The notes: generated by a model from the sequence alone, not told the origin. Positions 1 through 9,276 are shown, counted from the stretch's first letter. The stretch: 64,000 nucleotides of DNA from Curvivirga sp965219885 (GCF_965219885.1 NZ_CBDCOT010000009.1:248001-312000); one strand, 5' to 3'. Program-made: numbers and translations.

Positions 1-909
1 TGATGGTTCTCCTCCTTCACCTTTGGCAAAAGTTAGATAACCTTCGATCATTTTTTCCATTTCTTGAAGGTTAGATTTCAATGCCTCAGAATCGGGACTG
101 TCTTCCATCAATGCAAGTTGTAACTTCATGCGGGTCAAAGGCGTTTTTAGATCATGGCTAACACCTGATAGCATATCTGTACGCTGTCTGATTTGGCGAC
201 GAATGCGGTTCATCATACGATTAAAAGCATTTGCAGCTGTTCGTACTTCCGAAGCACCACCTGGTTTAAATTCTCTCCCGGGATCTCGACCTTTACCGAA
301 ACTATCCACCGCGTCCGCCAAACGTTTAATTGGGCGCACCTGATTGCGCATGAAAATTGAAGCAACAGCAAATAGAATCAAGGAAGTGCCAACCATCCAA
401 GTAATAAAGATATACGTTGTAGAACTAAATAAACGTTTCCCCGGTGCAACAACGGTTAAAACAGCATCTGCCAACTGAAAATCGATGATAACTTCTTCTT
501 TAAAGGAAGAGCTATCGATTAGGAAAGGGCGCCTTACTCTTTCATCCAAAGCTTTTGCCAATAAGCGATCTAACAAACCATTATTATGTGGAAGCTCATT
601 TGGTAAAATTTCACCTTTTTGTAAGATGAATTGCAAGTTCATATTTTCATGTGCTTGCTCGAAAATAACATCTGCCATCTCTGGGCGCTCTTTGATTTCC
701 CACAGCACATGTTGGATATCACCGGCTAACGCAGAAGCCAGACGCCAGGTAATAGTATCCCAATGACGATCATAAAAAATCCATGCTGTAATCACCTGTA
801 ACAAAATCAAAGGTGTCACTATGATTAGCAAAGCGCGCCCGTAAAGGCTTCGTGGAAGCGCTAATTTGACCAGACGTCTTAAACTTATTAGGGCGTTTGA
901 AATACTCAT
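1..909 (-). CDS. EnvZ-like sensor histidine kinase (C-terminus cut by window edge)
   Basis: Membrane sensor kinase that should phosphorylate the response regulator encoded just upstream. Translation of the reverse strand from ATG 909 gives 303 residues. A short cytoplasmic stretch is followed by a membrane segment at about 26-45, a periplasmic domain of about 115 residues and a second membrane segment at about 164-187. A HAMP linker (VRPIKRLADAV at 191-201) leads into a HisKA motif, GVSHDLKTPLTRMKLQLA, with the phospho-acceptor at His252. The ATPase domain lies beyond base 1, so the gene is partial only because of the window. It follows the regulator by 43 bp and is probably co-transcribed with it and the MarR gene. 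The input signal cannot be deduced. Confidence 0.9.
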   Translation of the reverse strand, partial: MSISNALISLRRLVKLALPRSLYGRALLIIVTPLILLQVITAWIFYDRHWDTITWRLASALAGDIQHVLWEIKERPEMADVIFEQAHENMNLQFILQKGEILPNELPHNNGLLDRLLAKALDERVRRPFLIDSSSFKEEVIIDFQLADAVLTVVAPGKRLFSSTTYIFITWMVGTSLILFAVASIFMRNQVRPIKRLADAVDSFGKGRDPGREFKPGGASEVRTAANAFNRMMNRIRRQIRQRTDMLSGVSHDLKTPLTRMKLQLALMEDSPDSEALKSNLQEMEKMIEGYLTFAKGEGGEPS

Positions 910-952
910 GCGAGAAGATTACAGAGCTTTGTAGCCGCTGCCTATTTTTAAA

Positions 953-1654
953 TTAATTATCTGGTCGCAAGACATAACCTTGTCCCCGAACCGTATGAAG
1001 ATAGCGCGGATTTTTTGGATCCGGTTCAATTTTACGACGTAGACGTGTTACTTGAACATCAACCGTACGTCCTGCCGAATCCACGTTGGACTTTTCACAA
1101 AGTTCTTCTCGGCTCATCACTTCCCCCTTCACTTCAGCCAAAGCCTTTAACAAAGCGATTTCAGTTGTGGTCAACTTTATTGTCGCCTCTCCTTGCAGGA
1201 GAATTTCACGATCCATATCAAAGATCGACATACCAAGCTTAATCTCTCGGCTATCTTCTAAATTAGGATCCGTTTCCGGCATGGTGAAAGAACGGCGCAG
1301 TATTGATTGAATCCGTAAAATCAACTCCATCGGTTCAAACGGTTTTGCCAGATAATCGTCCGCGCCCGCTTTTAAGCCTGCGATTCTAGCTTCTGTCTCC
1401 CCCATAGCTGTCAGCATTAGAATTGGTACCGTTGTCTTTGTCCTAAGAGATTCAGTAAATTCCAAACCTGTTTCCCCCGGCATCATCACATCTACAATCA
1501 ACAAATCAAATTCAAAAAATGCCAGCTTATTTCTTGCATCTACAGCATCTTCTGCCACAGTGACACGATATCCCTCCTTGGACAAGAAACGTTGTAACAA
1601 ATCACGGATTTCCGCATCATCATCAACAACAAGAATATGTGTTTCTTCTACCAT
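953..1654 (-). CDS. OmpR-family DNA-binding response regulator
   Basis: Two-component transcription factor of 233 residues. The receiver domain has the acidic pocket at D11-D13, phospho-acceptor D55 in LLIVDVMMPGETG, and the conserved Lys at 104 (DDYLAKPFEP). The C-terminal winged helix (about 130-230) contains the OmpR-type segments SREELCEKS and DVQVTRLRRKIEPDP. It sits between the MarR gene (23 bp upstream) and the kinase gene (43 bp downstream). A MarR protein next to an OmpR-type regulator resembles the petP-petR pair known from Rhodobacter, but I do not assign that name. Its target genes cannot be read from the window. Confidence 0.93.
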   Translation of the reverse strand: MVEETHILVVDDDAEIRDLLQRFLSKEGYRVTVAEDAVDARNKLAFFEFDLLIVDVMMPGETGLEFTESLRTKTTVPILMLTAMGETEARIAGLKAGADDYLAKPFEPMELILRIQSILRRSFTMPETDPNLEDSREIKLGMSIFDMDREILLQGEATIKLTTTEIALLKALAEVKGEVMSREELCEKSNVDSAGRTVDVQVTRLRRKIEPDPKNPRYLHTVRGQGYVLRPDN

Positions 1655-1677
1655 TCAGCCAACCTAAATATATAATT

Positions 1678-2202
1678 TTAAAAACGAGCCTTGTCGTCTG
1701 GATCTGAAATAATCCCCATCATTACCTGACAAAAACCATCTACAGCCTCAGCCCCAGCTTCCCGAAAAGCTGCTTCGATTCGGTTACGTTGAATAGCTGT
1801 TAATTCGCTTTCCAACTCTTTCCCCTTATCTGTTAACTCTAACAATCGCTGTCGGCGATCAACAGGCCCTGTTTTTTGTACAATATATTCTTCATCCACC
1901 AATTGGCCTAAAACACGACTTAAACTTTGTTTTGTAATGCGTAATATGGCTAACAAATCAGAAACTGTCATTCCCGGATAACGACCAACAAAGTAAATCA
2001 CACGGTGATGTGCGCGCCCCAAACCTTTATCATGAAGAACTTCATCTGGCTCTTCAATGAAATCACGATAGGCATAAAACAGCATTTCAATACCTTGTCG
2101 CACGACTTCTTCGCGTAAAAAAAGCGGATTTGCATGAGATTTTGATGCCTTAGCCGGTGAGTTGGCAAGAGGGCGAAATGGATGAGATTTTATGTCAGTC
2201 AT
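1678..2202 (-). CDS. MarR-family transcriptional regulator
   Basis: Winged-helix repressor of 174 residues. The MarR core is visible at about 60-130: VSDLLAILRITKQSLSRVLG is the recognition-helix region and VDRRQRLLELTDKG is the wing. A basic, low-complexity N-terminus of about 25 residues precedes it. It is the first gene of the leftward regulator/kinase operon and diverges from the branched-chain aminotransferase, so it may control itself and that gene. An imperfect palindrome with CATAT/ATATG arms (2200-2215) overlaps its start codon and could be an autoregulatory site. That is a guess from position alone. Confidence 0.88.
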   Translation of the reverse strand: MTDIKSHPFRPLANSPAKASKSHANPLFLREEVVRQGIEMLFYAYRDFIEEPDEVLHDKGLGRAHHRVIYFVGRYPGMTVSDLLAILRITKQSLSRVLGQLVDEEYIVQKTGPVDRRQRLLELTDKGKELESELTAIQRNRIEAAFREAGAEAVDGFCQVMMGIISDPDDKARF

Positions 2203-2445
2203 ATTGACATATATGCCTTACGATGTTACACGGACCACGTTATGAATGAAATATAAGAACATATCTTTTATCATTGAGTAACAAAATTACAACAATTTAA
2301 AATATACCTTACACTAACACCCTGTTCTGTTTGGTAAATTATAGACAACACGCAAGGAATGCAATTCAGTTACACCTGCTTTTTGCATGATTAAGAAACT
2401 TAAACGCATTCTTTTGTAGGTTTGATAAGAAATTGGAGCACTATC

Positions 2446-3351
2446 ATGAGCCTTGTCCCTTTTGATGACCGCGATGGATTTATCTGGATGAATGGAGAGT
2501 TTATCCAATGGCGTGATGCAAATTTGCACGTCTTAAGCCATGCTGTACATTATGCATCGGCAGTTTTTGAGGGCGAACGCGCATATGACGGAGAGATTTT
2601 TAAACTTCGTGAGCATACAGAACGTTTATTTAAGTCAGCAAATATTCTCGATTTCGAAGTTCCTTTCAGCATGGATGAAATCGATAGCGCAACCAAAGAA
2701 CTTCTAGAAAAAAATAACATCAAAGATGGTTATATTCGCCCAATCGCTTGGCGTGGCTCTGAACAAATGGGTGTATCCGCGCAACAAACAAAAATCAATG
2801 TCATGATCGCAGCTTGGGATTGGCCTGCATATTTCTCTGCCGAAGCTAAAATGGCGGGTCTTCGTATGCGTATTTCTGATTGGCAACGACCAGCGCCAAA
2901 TACAGCTCCTACTGATTCAAAAGCCGCGGGTCTGTATATGATTTGCACGTTATCCAAGCATAAAGCTGAGAGCGAAGGTTATGACGATGCTCTGATGTTT
3001 GATTATCGTGGCTATGTGGCGGAAGCTACTGGGGCCAATATCTTCTTCTTGATGGATGATGGTAAAGTTCACACACCGACACCAGATTGTTTCCTAGATG
3101 GTATTACACGTCGAACTGCTATTGAGTTAATGAAACGCGGTGGTTATGAAATCGTAGAACGTCATATCAAACCAGAAGAAATGGCAAAAGCTTCCGAAGC
3201 CTTTCTAACGGGTACGGCTGTAGAAATTACGCCAATCCAATCTATTGGTGATGAGTATAAATTTACGCCGGGCAAGCTATCCCGCTATATGATAGATGCC
3301 TATGAGGCAGAAGTTCACGGACGTGAATATAGCGCGGCAGCAGCTGAATAA
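2446..3351 (+). CDS. ilvE: Branched-chain amino acid aminotransferase (class IV)
   Basis: PLP enzyme that transfers the amino group between glutamate and the keto acids of Leu, Ile and Val. The 301-residue length matches IlvE. K159 in the DSKAAGLY motif aligns with the PLP lysine of E. coli IlvE. The fold-IV signature region EATGANIFF precedes the cofactor-binding segment DGITRRTAIEL. I chose ATG 2446 because TTGGAG sits correctly 5' of it; an in-frame TTG at 2422 would add eight unconserved residues. A strong hairpin terminator follows, so the gene is probably monocistronic. D-amino acid or aminodeoxychorismate relatives share the fold, but the length and motif fit IlvE best. Confidence 0.9.
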   Translation: MSLVPFDDRDGFIWMNGEFIQWRDANLHVLSHAVHYASAVFEGERAYDGEIFKLREHTERLFKSANILDFEVPFSMDEIDSATKELLEKNNIKDGYIRPIAWRGSEQMGVSAQQTKINVMIAAWDWPAYFSAEAKMAGLRMRISDWQRPAPNTAPTDSKAAGLYMICTLSKHKAESEGYDDALMFDYRGYVAEATGANIFFLMDDGKVHTPTPDCFLDGITRRTAIELMKRGGYEIVERHIKPEEMAKASEAFLTGTAVEITPIQSIGDEYKFTPGKLSRYMIDAYEAEVHGREYSAAAAE

Positions 3352-3375
3352 ATCTATTTAGCAAAATGTTTCGTA

Positions 3376-3412
3376 GAAAGGCTTGTCATGAATTTGACAA
3401 GCCTTTCTTTTT
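3376..3412 (+). terminator. Rho-independent terminator after ilvE
   Basis: A perfect 12-bp stem (GAAAGGCTTGTC / GACAAGCCTTTC) with an 8-nt loop is followed directly by a run of five T. It lies 24 bp after the aminotransferase stop codon. Confidence 0.9.
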
Positions 3413-3475
3413 AAGTGTCAAAAATCAAACTTTTAGTGACTTGAATTCGTAAAAAACAAACCCTACAAAGAACAT

Positions 3476-4225
3476 ATGACTGAAATTGCTCTTATAACAG
3501 GTGCGGCCAAACGCATTGGTCGGCATATCGCATTAGAACTTGCAAAAGCGGGATACGATATCGCGATCCATTACAATGGTTCACGTAAAGAAGCAGAAAG
3601 TTTAAAAACGGAAATTCTATCTTTGGGACAGCAAGCCGCGTGTTTTCAGGCTGATCTATCCAAAGAGGAGGAAACTCAATCCCTTCTTCCACATATCTGT
3701 CAGCAATTTGGGAAGCCAAGTGTTTTGATAAATAATGCATCTCTCTTTGAAGAAGATGATGTTACAAATGTCACTCGCAAAAGCTGGGATTTGCATATGG
3801 AAACCAATTTGCGGGCTCCCTTTATTCTATCTCAAGCCTTAGCAAACCATACGGGTTACGGTCATATTATCAATATGATTGATCAACGTGTCTTAAATCT
3901 AACCCCACATTTCATGTCATATACTTTATCAAAGGCCGGATTATGGACTTTGACACAGACAATGGCCAGTGCATTGGCTCCTCAAATCCAGGTAAATGCC
4001 ATTGGGCCTGGCCCAACTTTACCAAACCAGAGACAGGATGATGAAGATTTCAAAGAACAATGGCAAAGTATTCCATTAGAACGCCCAACCCCGTTGGACG
4101 ACATTTCAAACGCAATTCTGTTTTTATTGAAGAGTCGTTCAACTACCGGACAGTTAATTCTTCTTGACGGGGGAGAGCATTTAGGTTGGGCACAACCTAA
4201 AGATGGCGTCATCATTAAAGAATAA
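3476..4225 (+). CDS. FolM/PTR1-like pteridine reductase (SDR family)
   Basis: NADPH-dependent short-chain reductase of 249 residues, probably reducing dihydrobiopterin or dihydromonapterin-type pterins and dihydrofolate. The N-terminal motif is TGAAKRIGR, the TGxxxRxG form typical of pteridine reductases rather than the usual TGxxxGxG. The catalytic set is D136, Y149 and K153. Asp replaces the usual SDR serine, and the 13-residue spacing to Tyr matches what is known for PTR1. The NNAS motif is at 86-89. The start at 3476 has only a weak ribosome site (AAAGAA). No folate genes are adjacent, so the role rests on the motifs. Confidence 0.78.
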   Translation: MTEIALITGAAKRIGRHIALELAKAGYDIAIHYNGSRKEAESLKTEILSLGQQAACFQADLSKEEETQSLLPHICQQFGKPSVLINNASLFEEDDVTNVTRKSWDLHMETNLRAPFILSQALANHTGYGHIINMIDQRVLNLTPHFMSYTLSKAGLWTLTQTMASALAPQIQVNAIGPGPTLPNQRQDDEDFKEQWQSIPLERPTPLDDISNAILFLLKSRSTTGQLILLDGGEHLGWAQPKDGVIIKE

Positions 4226-4600
4226 TTTTCCTCATTTTTTTTGCGGGAAATTCCTTTAATCCTGTAATTCTATGCAATTTAGAGCAAAAGTTTTTCACAA
4301 GCTTGAATTGCATTATGCAAATGTTAAAATAATCCCGTTGTGGAACTATTTTAATAATTTGTTTACATTTGATTTTTATTATTGACGTTTAAAATCAATA
4401 ACTTAAAAAATTTGCCTATTTTTTAGGCAAACTGGTCGAAGCAAAGCAAAACTCCGTGTTTGCTGTTTCGGCCCCCAAGTTATCCAATAAGTTATCCACA
4501 GGAATCGTGGATAGTTGTCACAAATGAGGATTCCTGCCAAAGTATCAGTGAGATAGATTAATTTTTATGTAATTCTTAAAACTCCAACTCGAATGAAATC
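4226..4600. other. 375-bp A+T-rich intergenic region with DnaA-box-like cluster
   Basis: No open frame of note. The left two-thirds is very A+T rich. An inverted repeat TTTGCCTA/TAGGCAAA (4411-4431) is flanked on its left by six A, so it would act as a terminator only for leftward transcription. At 4480-4514 there are three DnaA-box-like 9-mers. The remainder should hold the uvrC promoter; I could not pick convincing -35/-10 boxes. Confidence 0.6.
4480..4514. promoter_or_regulatory. Candidate DnaA boxes upstream of uvrC
   Basis: TTATCCACA at 4492-4500 is an exact match to the DnaA box consensus. TTATCCAAT at 4480-4488 and the reverse-strand CTATCCACG at 4506-4514 each differ from it at two positions. 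They are spaced by 3 and 5 bp next to an A+T-rich stretch. They may be regulatory or a DnaA titration site. No oriC marker genes are visible nearby. Confidence 0.45.
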
Positions 4601-6532
4601 ATGTCCGAAAACATCGAAAAAAATTCAGAACAAACTGAAAACAATATACAAGATCAGGATCAATCCATTACCAGATTGGAACGTGGTGTCGCTGTTATTA
4701 AATCTTATTTGGTGCATTTGGGTGATAGCCCAGGCGTTTATCGAATGTTGGATAAATCGGGACAACCTTTATATGTGGGAAAAGCGAATAGCTTAAAAAA
4801 ACGCGTTGCGAGTTATACACGCCCAAACAAGTTGACCATCCGTATCCAGCGTATGATTGCTCTTACTCAAACTATGGAGTTTGTAGTCTGTCATACGGAG
4901 GTCGAGGCTTTATTACTGGAAAACAACCTCATCAAGAAGCTTAAGCCTCGCTATAATGTTTTGCTACGTGATGACAAAACGTTTCCAGATATCCTTATTC
5001 GTCGAGATCATGAAACACCGCAACTCATCAAACATCGTGGCGCCCGCAAGATAAAAGGAGATTACTTTGGTCCTTTTGCCTCTGCCGGGGCGGTCAATAG
5101 AACGATTAATGTCCTTCAACGTGCCTTCTTACTTCGCACATGTTCAGATGGTGTTTACAGCAACCGCAGTCGTGCATGTTTACAATATCAAATCAAAAGA
5201 TGTTCCGCCCCTTGCGTAGATAAAATATCCCCACAGGAATATGCCGAGACCGTCGAACAAGCCCGCGATTTCCTTTCTGGGAAAAGTCAGGAAATCCAAA
5301 ACAAGCTTGTAGATGATATGCAAAAAGCGAGTGAAGCACTGGATTTCGAAAAAGCAGCAGCTTTACGAGATCGTATTCGCGCCATGGCACAAATCCATTC
5401 ACAACAAGATATTAATCTATCTGGTGTTGCCGATGCGGATGTAATGGCGTTGTATCACCAAGGTGGTCAAAGCTGCATTCAAGTCTTCTTTTTCCGTGGA
5501 GGCAGAAATAATGGTAACAGATCCTATTTCCCCAATCATGCGAAAGAGGCACCATTAGAAGAAGTTATGGCGGCATTTATCGGGCAGTTCTATGATAACA
5601 AACCCATCCCCAAGCAGATTTTAACCAATACATTGCCTGTTGAAATTGACCTTTTATGCGAGGCTTTTACACAACGCAGCGAGCGTAAGGTTACTATTAC
5701 GCAGCCACAACGCGGGGATCGTCGTAAGATTCTGGACTATGCAGAAAATAATGCGAGAGAAGCTTTGGAACGACGCTTAGCTGAAAGTTCTTCACAGCGT
5801 CGCCTATTAGATGCTTTATCAGAAAAGCTTAAATTGGAAATTACTCTTAACCGTATTGAAGTATATGATAACAGTCATATTCAAGGGAGCAGTGCGATCG
5901 GCGCAATGATCGTTGCGGGCCCTGAAGGCTTTATGAAAAACGCCTATCGAAAGTTTAACATCAAAACTGCTGGTAAAGAAGCCGGTGAATTTGGCGGTGA
6001 TGATTTTGCCATGATGCGTGAGATGTTAACACGCCGTTTTAAAAGAGCTCTCAAAGAAGATCCAGAACGAAGCAGCGATAATTGGCCCGATCTACTCATC
6101 ATTGATGGTGGTGCTGGGCAATTAAATATAGCAATTGAAGTGCTGGAAGAACTTGGCTTACTAAATGAGATTGCCGTTATGGGTGTGGCGAAAGGTGTAG
6201 AACGTAATGCGGGACGTGAAAAAATTCATTTACCGGACAAGCCTGCCTTCATGTTGGATCACAAAGATCCTGTCTTATACTTCATCCAGCGCTTACGTGA
6301 TGAATCACATCGTTTCGCAATTGGATCTCATAGAAAGAAACGCAAGAAAGATATGGGACGTAATCCACTGGATGAAATTGCAGGCATTGGCGCAAAACGT
6401 AAGAAAGCATTATTACTGCATTTTGGTTCTGCCAAAGCTGTCTCCCGTGCAGGCATTCAAGACTTGGGTGCTGTTGAAGGTATATCTGAAGCCGTCGCAG
6501 AAAAAATCTACAACCACTTTCATAACAGTTAA
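4601..6532 (+). CDS. uvrC: Excinuclease ABC subunit C
   Basis: Nuclease of nucleotide-excision repair, making the dual incisions around a lesion marked by UvrA-UvrB. The 643 residues contain a GIY-YIG domain (GVY at 45-47, YVG at 58-60), a UVR motif that contacts UvrB (about 236-265), the RNase H-like second nuclease domain (VYDNSHIQGS region, about 415-560) and two helix-hairpin-helix motifs at the C-terminus. Cys181, 193, 201 and 205 have exactly the 12-8-4 spacing of the Cys set reported to bind an iron-sulfur cluster in E. coli UvrC. The first 25 residues are a non-conserved polar extension. UvrB is encoded 43 kb away in this window. Confidence 0.97.
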   Translation: MSENIEKNSEQTENNIQDQDQSITRLERGVAVIKSYLVHLGDSPGVYRMLDKSGQPLYVGKANSLKKRVASYTRPNKLTIRIQRMIALTQTMEFVVCHTEVEALLLENNLIKKLKPRYNVLLRDDKTFPDILIRRDHETPQLIKHRGARKIKGDYFGPFASAGAVNRTINVLQRAFLLRTCSDGVYSNRSRACLQYQIKRCSAPCVDKISPQEYAETVEQARDFLSGKSQEIQNKLVDDMQKASEALDFEKAAALRDRIRAMAQIHSQQDINLSGVADADVMALYHQGGQSCIQVFFFRGGRNNGNRSYFPNHAKEAPLEEVMAAFIGQFYDNKPIPKQILTNTLPVEIDLLCEAFTQRSERKVTITQPQRGDRRKILDYAENNAREALERRLAESSSQRRLLDALSEKLKLEITLNRIEVYDNSHIQGSSAIGAMIVAGPEGFMKNAYRKFNIKTAGKEAGEFGGDDFAMMREMLTRRFKRALKEDPERSSDNWPDLLIIDGGAGQLNIAIEVLEELGLLNEIAVMGVAKGVERNAGREKIHLPDKPAFMLDHKDPVLYFIQRLRDESHRFAIGSHRKKRKKDMGRNPLDEIAGIGAKRKKALLLHFGSAKAVSRAGIQDLGAVEGISEAVAEKIYNHFHNS

Positions 6533-6643
6533 TTAAACCTATATAGGATAAACATTTGCGTTGAGGCCTTTGCCGTTATAAAAGCTGTCTAACAGGTTTA
6601 ATGCATAGAATAGAAAAACTGCTTCTTACAGGGTCTTGAGGGA

Positions 6644-7231
6644 ATGATCACCAGCCTCCCAAATTTGCTTACCTTATCACGTATTCTTGTGATACCGCCG
6701 ATCGTTGTGCTGTTCTTTTTTGACAGCCCGACTATCCGATGGGTGATGCTTGGCCTTTATGTAGTTGCATGCATTACAGATTTCTTTGATGGTTGGGCTG
6801 CGCGTTCCATGAATCAAGTCTCAAACTTGGGACGTTTCTTAGATCCAATAGCAGATAAATTATTGGTTGCTTCTATTATTTTAATGGTTGCAGCAACGGG
6901 TCAATTAGATGGCGTAGATATCATCGCCTGCCTGATTATCCTTATTCGTGAAATCACCGTTTCGGGATTACGTGAACATTTAGCGGAAGTGCAAATTGGC
7001 GTTCCAGTTAGTAAGCTCGCAAAATGGAAAACAACCATTCAAATGTTAGCTTTAGGCTTCTTGCTCATCGGAAATGCAGCTGAAAACATTTTACCTGCAC
7101 ATGATATCGGACGTGCAATGATCTGGGCTGCAGCCGTCTTGACTGTTATTACAGGCTTCGACTATTTACGTGCTGGTTTACGTCACATGACTGAAACTGA
7201 TATGGCTGCTCTTAAAAATCAGGACAAATAA
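6644..7231 (+). CDS. pgsA: CDP-diacylglycerol-glycerol-3-phosphate 3-phosphatidyltransferase
   Basis: Inner-membrane enzyme making phosphatidylglycerol phosphate, the first committed step to phosphatidylglycerol and cardiolipin. The 195 residues carry the CDP-alcohol phosphotransferase signature D-x2-DG-x2-AR-x8-G-x3-D-x3-D (starting TDFFDGWAARS, about 47-74) within several hydrophobic helices. GAGGGA stands immediately before ATG 6644. It follows uvrC, an order common in alphaproteobacteria, and starts a run of five closely packed genes whose others serve molybdenum cofactor synthesis. Confidence 0.94.
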   Translation: MITSLPNLLTLSRILVIPPIVVLFFFDSPTIRWVMLGLYVVACITDFFDGWAARSMNQVSNLGRFLDPIADKLLVASIILMVAATGQLDGVDIIACLIILIREITVSGLREHLAEVQIGVPVSKLAKWKTTIQMLALGFLLIGNAAENILPAHDIGRAMIWAAAVLTVITGFDYLRAGLRHMTETDMAALKNQDK

Positions 7232-7232
7232 A

Positions 7233-7736
7233 ATGAAAGTATTCGGCCTTGCCGGGTGGAGTGGTAGTGGTAAAACCACCCTTGTGAAACAATTAATTCC
7301 CGCATTAATCCAAAAAGGAATTAAGCTTTCAACAATCAAACATGCGCATCACAACTTCGACATTGATACACCAGGTAAAGATTCATACGAACATCGTCAT
7401 GCAGGTGCTACTGAGGTCATGGTAGCATCAGGGTCAAGATGGGCTCTACTCCATGAATTACGAAAAGAAGCTGAACCGACGTTAGATGAACTTATCGCTA
7501 AGATGACCCCTGTGGATTTATTGCTAGTGGAAGGTTTCAAGTTTGATCCAATTGACAAACTTGAAATCCACCGACCAAGCATTGGCAAAGATTTACTTGC
7601 CCTACAAGATGATCATATTGTTGCAGTTGCAAGTGATGAACATATCCCAAACCTTCCGGATCATTGTAAATTACTAGACTTGAATAATCTGGAAGAAGTT
7701 TTAGATTTTATCGTAGATCATACAGGTTTGGCGTAA
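7233..7736 (+). CDS. mobB: Molybdopterin-guanine dinucleotide biosynthesis adaptor MobB
   Basis: P-loop GTP-binding protein that assists MobA in attaching GMP to molybdopterin. The 167-residue length is normal. The Walker A motif GWSGSGKTT is at 8-16. The family block KHAHHNFDIDTPGKDSYEHR and the Walker B-like DLLLVEGFK are both present. It starts 1 bp after the pgsA stop, so translation is probably coupled. MobA itself is not in the window. Confidence 0.92.
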   Translation: MKVFGLAGWSGSGKTTLVKQLIPALIQKGIKLSTIKHAHHNFDIDTPGKDSYEHRHAGATEVMVASGSRWALLHELRKEAEPTLDELIAKMTPVDLLLVEGFKFDPIDKLEIHRPSIGKDLLALQDDHIVAVASDEHIPNLPDHCKLLDLNNLEEVLDFIVDHTGLA

Positions 7737-7746
7737 GGGGACCGAT

Positions 7747-9024
7747 ATGGCCCAATTAACAGATTGTTGTTTTGATGCGGGTGGTGCGCTTTTGCCACTG
7801 GAGCAAGCGATCGAACATCTAAAAGAAAATTTAGTTCCTGTAGTTGAGAAGGTTTTGCGCCCTTTGGCGGAATGCCAGAATCATATTTTGGCTGAAGACA
7901 TTATTGCCAATCACAATGTTCCTCCTCACAACAATTCCGCTGTCGACGGATATGCCGTTCGATTTAGTGATCTTTCTGGTTCCGAAAACACGATTTTACC
8001 TATAGGCGCCCGTATCGCAGCTGGCCAGTTTCTGGGACGTCCATTGGCAGAAAAAGAAGCCATCCGTATCTTCACTGGCGCACCCATGCCAGAAGGCGCA
8101 GATACGGTAATGATGCAAGAAGATGCAATTGAGACCGATGGTAAAGTCACGCTGCTTCCTGGCATTAAACAAGGCGCAAATAGCCGTAATGCAGGCGAAG
8201 ATATGCGAGCGGGTAAGGTTGTACTAAAAGCGGGTCAAAAATTAACAGCCCCTCAAATCGCAATTGCTGCTGCACAAGGTTACGCAAACCTACCCGTCTA
8301 CAAAAAGCTTTCGATCGCGCTATTTTCATCCGGTGACGAAGTAAATGAACCGGGTACAGATTTGCCAACCGGCGGGATTTTTGATGCCAATCGTCCCATG
8401 CTTCTTTCTTTACTTGAAGGATGGGGATGTGACGTAACTGATCTGGGCATATTACCTGATGATCCAAAAGCTATGGAAGAGGCGTTTTTGAAAGCTGCAA
8501 GAGATCACGATCTGCTGGTAAGCAGTGCTGGTATGTCTGTGGGGGAAGAAGACCATCTCTGCAACACTATCAAAGCCAATGGTAATTTAAATTTTTGGAA
8601 ATTAGCAATTAAACCCGGCCGACCTGTGGGAATGGGTCTATTACAACAAGATGGAAAATCCACACCAGTCTTGGGATTGCCAGGCAATCCAGTGGCGGCG
8701 TTCCTCACCTGTAATGTGGTAGGCCGGGTCATCATTCAAATTTTATCAGGCATGTCTTTAAAATTCCCGATGCGCTTCCCATCTATCTTGGCAGAAGACA
8801 TTAAAAAGAAAGCAGGACGCGAAGAATATTTACGCTGTAGTTTGACAGGTGAATTCAACACAGCTGGCCTTCCTTACGTTAAGCGATTTGGAAAAAGTGG
8901 CGCAGCAATCCTTTCTTCTTTGGAAGGTGCAGATGGTTTCATGTTATTGAGAACTGATTTGGAAAACCCGAAAATGGATCAGCAAGTATTATTTCTTCCA
9001 ATTGAAGGATTATTAACATTATGA
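7747..9024 (+). CDS. moeA: Molybdopterin molybdenumtransferase
   Basis: Inserts molybdate into adenylylated molybdopterin. The 425 residues include the N-terminal MoeA block VPPHNNSAVDGYAVR (about 57-71), the MoCF-binding motif SSGDEV, the KPGRPVGMG segment and GLPGNPVAAF. The start at 7747 has AGGGGACC just upstream. It overlaps the start of moaD by 4 bp (ATGA), a sign of coupled translation. Confidence 0.95.
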   Translation: MAQLTDCCFDAGGALLPLEQAIEHLKENLVPVVEKVLRPLAECQNHILAEDIIANHNVPPHNNSAVDGYAVRFSDLSGSENTILPIGARIAAGQFLGRPLAEKEAIRIFTGAPMPEGADTVMMQEDAIETDGKVTLLPGIKQGANSRNAGEDMRAGKVVLKAGQKLTAPQIAIAAAQGYANLPVYKKLSIALFSSGDEVNEPGTDLPTGGIFDANRPMLLSLLEGWGCDVTDLGILPDDPKAMEEAFLKAARDHDLLVSSAGMSVGEEDHLCNTIKANGNLNFWKLAIKPGRPVGMGLLQQDGKSTPVLGLPGNPVAAFLTCNVVGRVIIQILSGMSLKFPMRFPSILAEDIKKKAGREEYLRCSLTGEFNTAGLPYVKRFGKSGAAILSSLEGADGFMLLRTDLENPKMDQQVLFLPIEGLLTL

Positions 9025-9272
9025 AGATTTTGTATTTTGCTTGGTTACGTCAGAAAATAGGTACAGGCGAAGAGCGCAAAGATATTCCTGCCAATGTAAC
9101 AACTGTCGCACAATTGGTGGATTGGTTAAAAAGCGAAGGTGATCATTATGCCGACGCCTTCAAAGATACTTCCGCAATCAAAGTTGCCATTAATCAGGAA
9201 TTTGCAGATTTCAGTGCAGCTGTACAATCCGGTGACGAAGTTGCCTTCTTTCCACCCGTGACTGGAGGCTAA
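9021..9272 (+). CDS. moaD: Molybdopterin synthase sulfur-carrier subunit
   Basis: Small ubiquitin-like protein of 83 residues ending in the required C-terminal Gly-Gly (FFPPVTGG), which is thiocarboxylated and donates sulfur to precursor Z within the MoaD-MoaE complex. It overlaps moeA by 4 bp and is followed 4 bp later by moaE. Confidence 0.94.
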   Translation: MKILYFAWLRQKIGTGEERKDIPANVTTVAQLVDWLKSEGDHYADAFKDTSAIKVAINQEFADFSAAVQSGDEVAFFPPVTGG

Positions 9273-9276
9273 AATT

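Noticed and set aside
2314..2529. 71-codon minus-strand frame crossing the ilvE start
   Set aside because: Overlaps the ribosome site and first codons of ilvE, has no ribosome site of its own and no recognisable product.
4405..4431. Terminator for the pteridine reductase gene at the TTTGCCTA/TAGGCAAA hairpin
   Set aside because: The T-run lies on the reverse strand only, and the hairpin is 180 bp past the stop codon, so it would not end the rightward transcript.
4226..4600. A chromosomal origin of replication
   Set aside because: DnaA-box-like sites and A+T-rich DNA are present, but none of the usual neighbours (dnaA, hemE, parAB, gidA or gyrB types) is found, and three boxes are too few.
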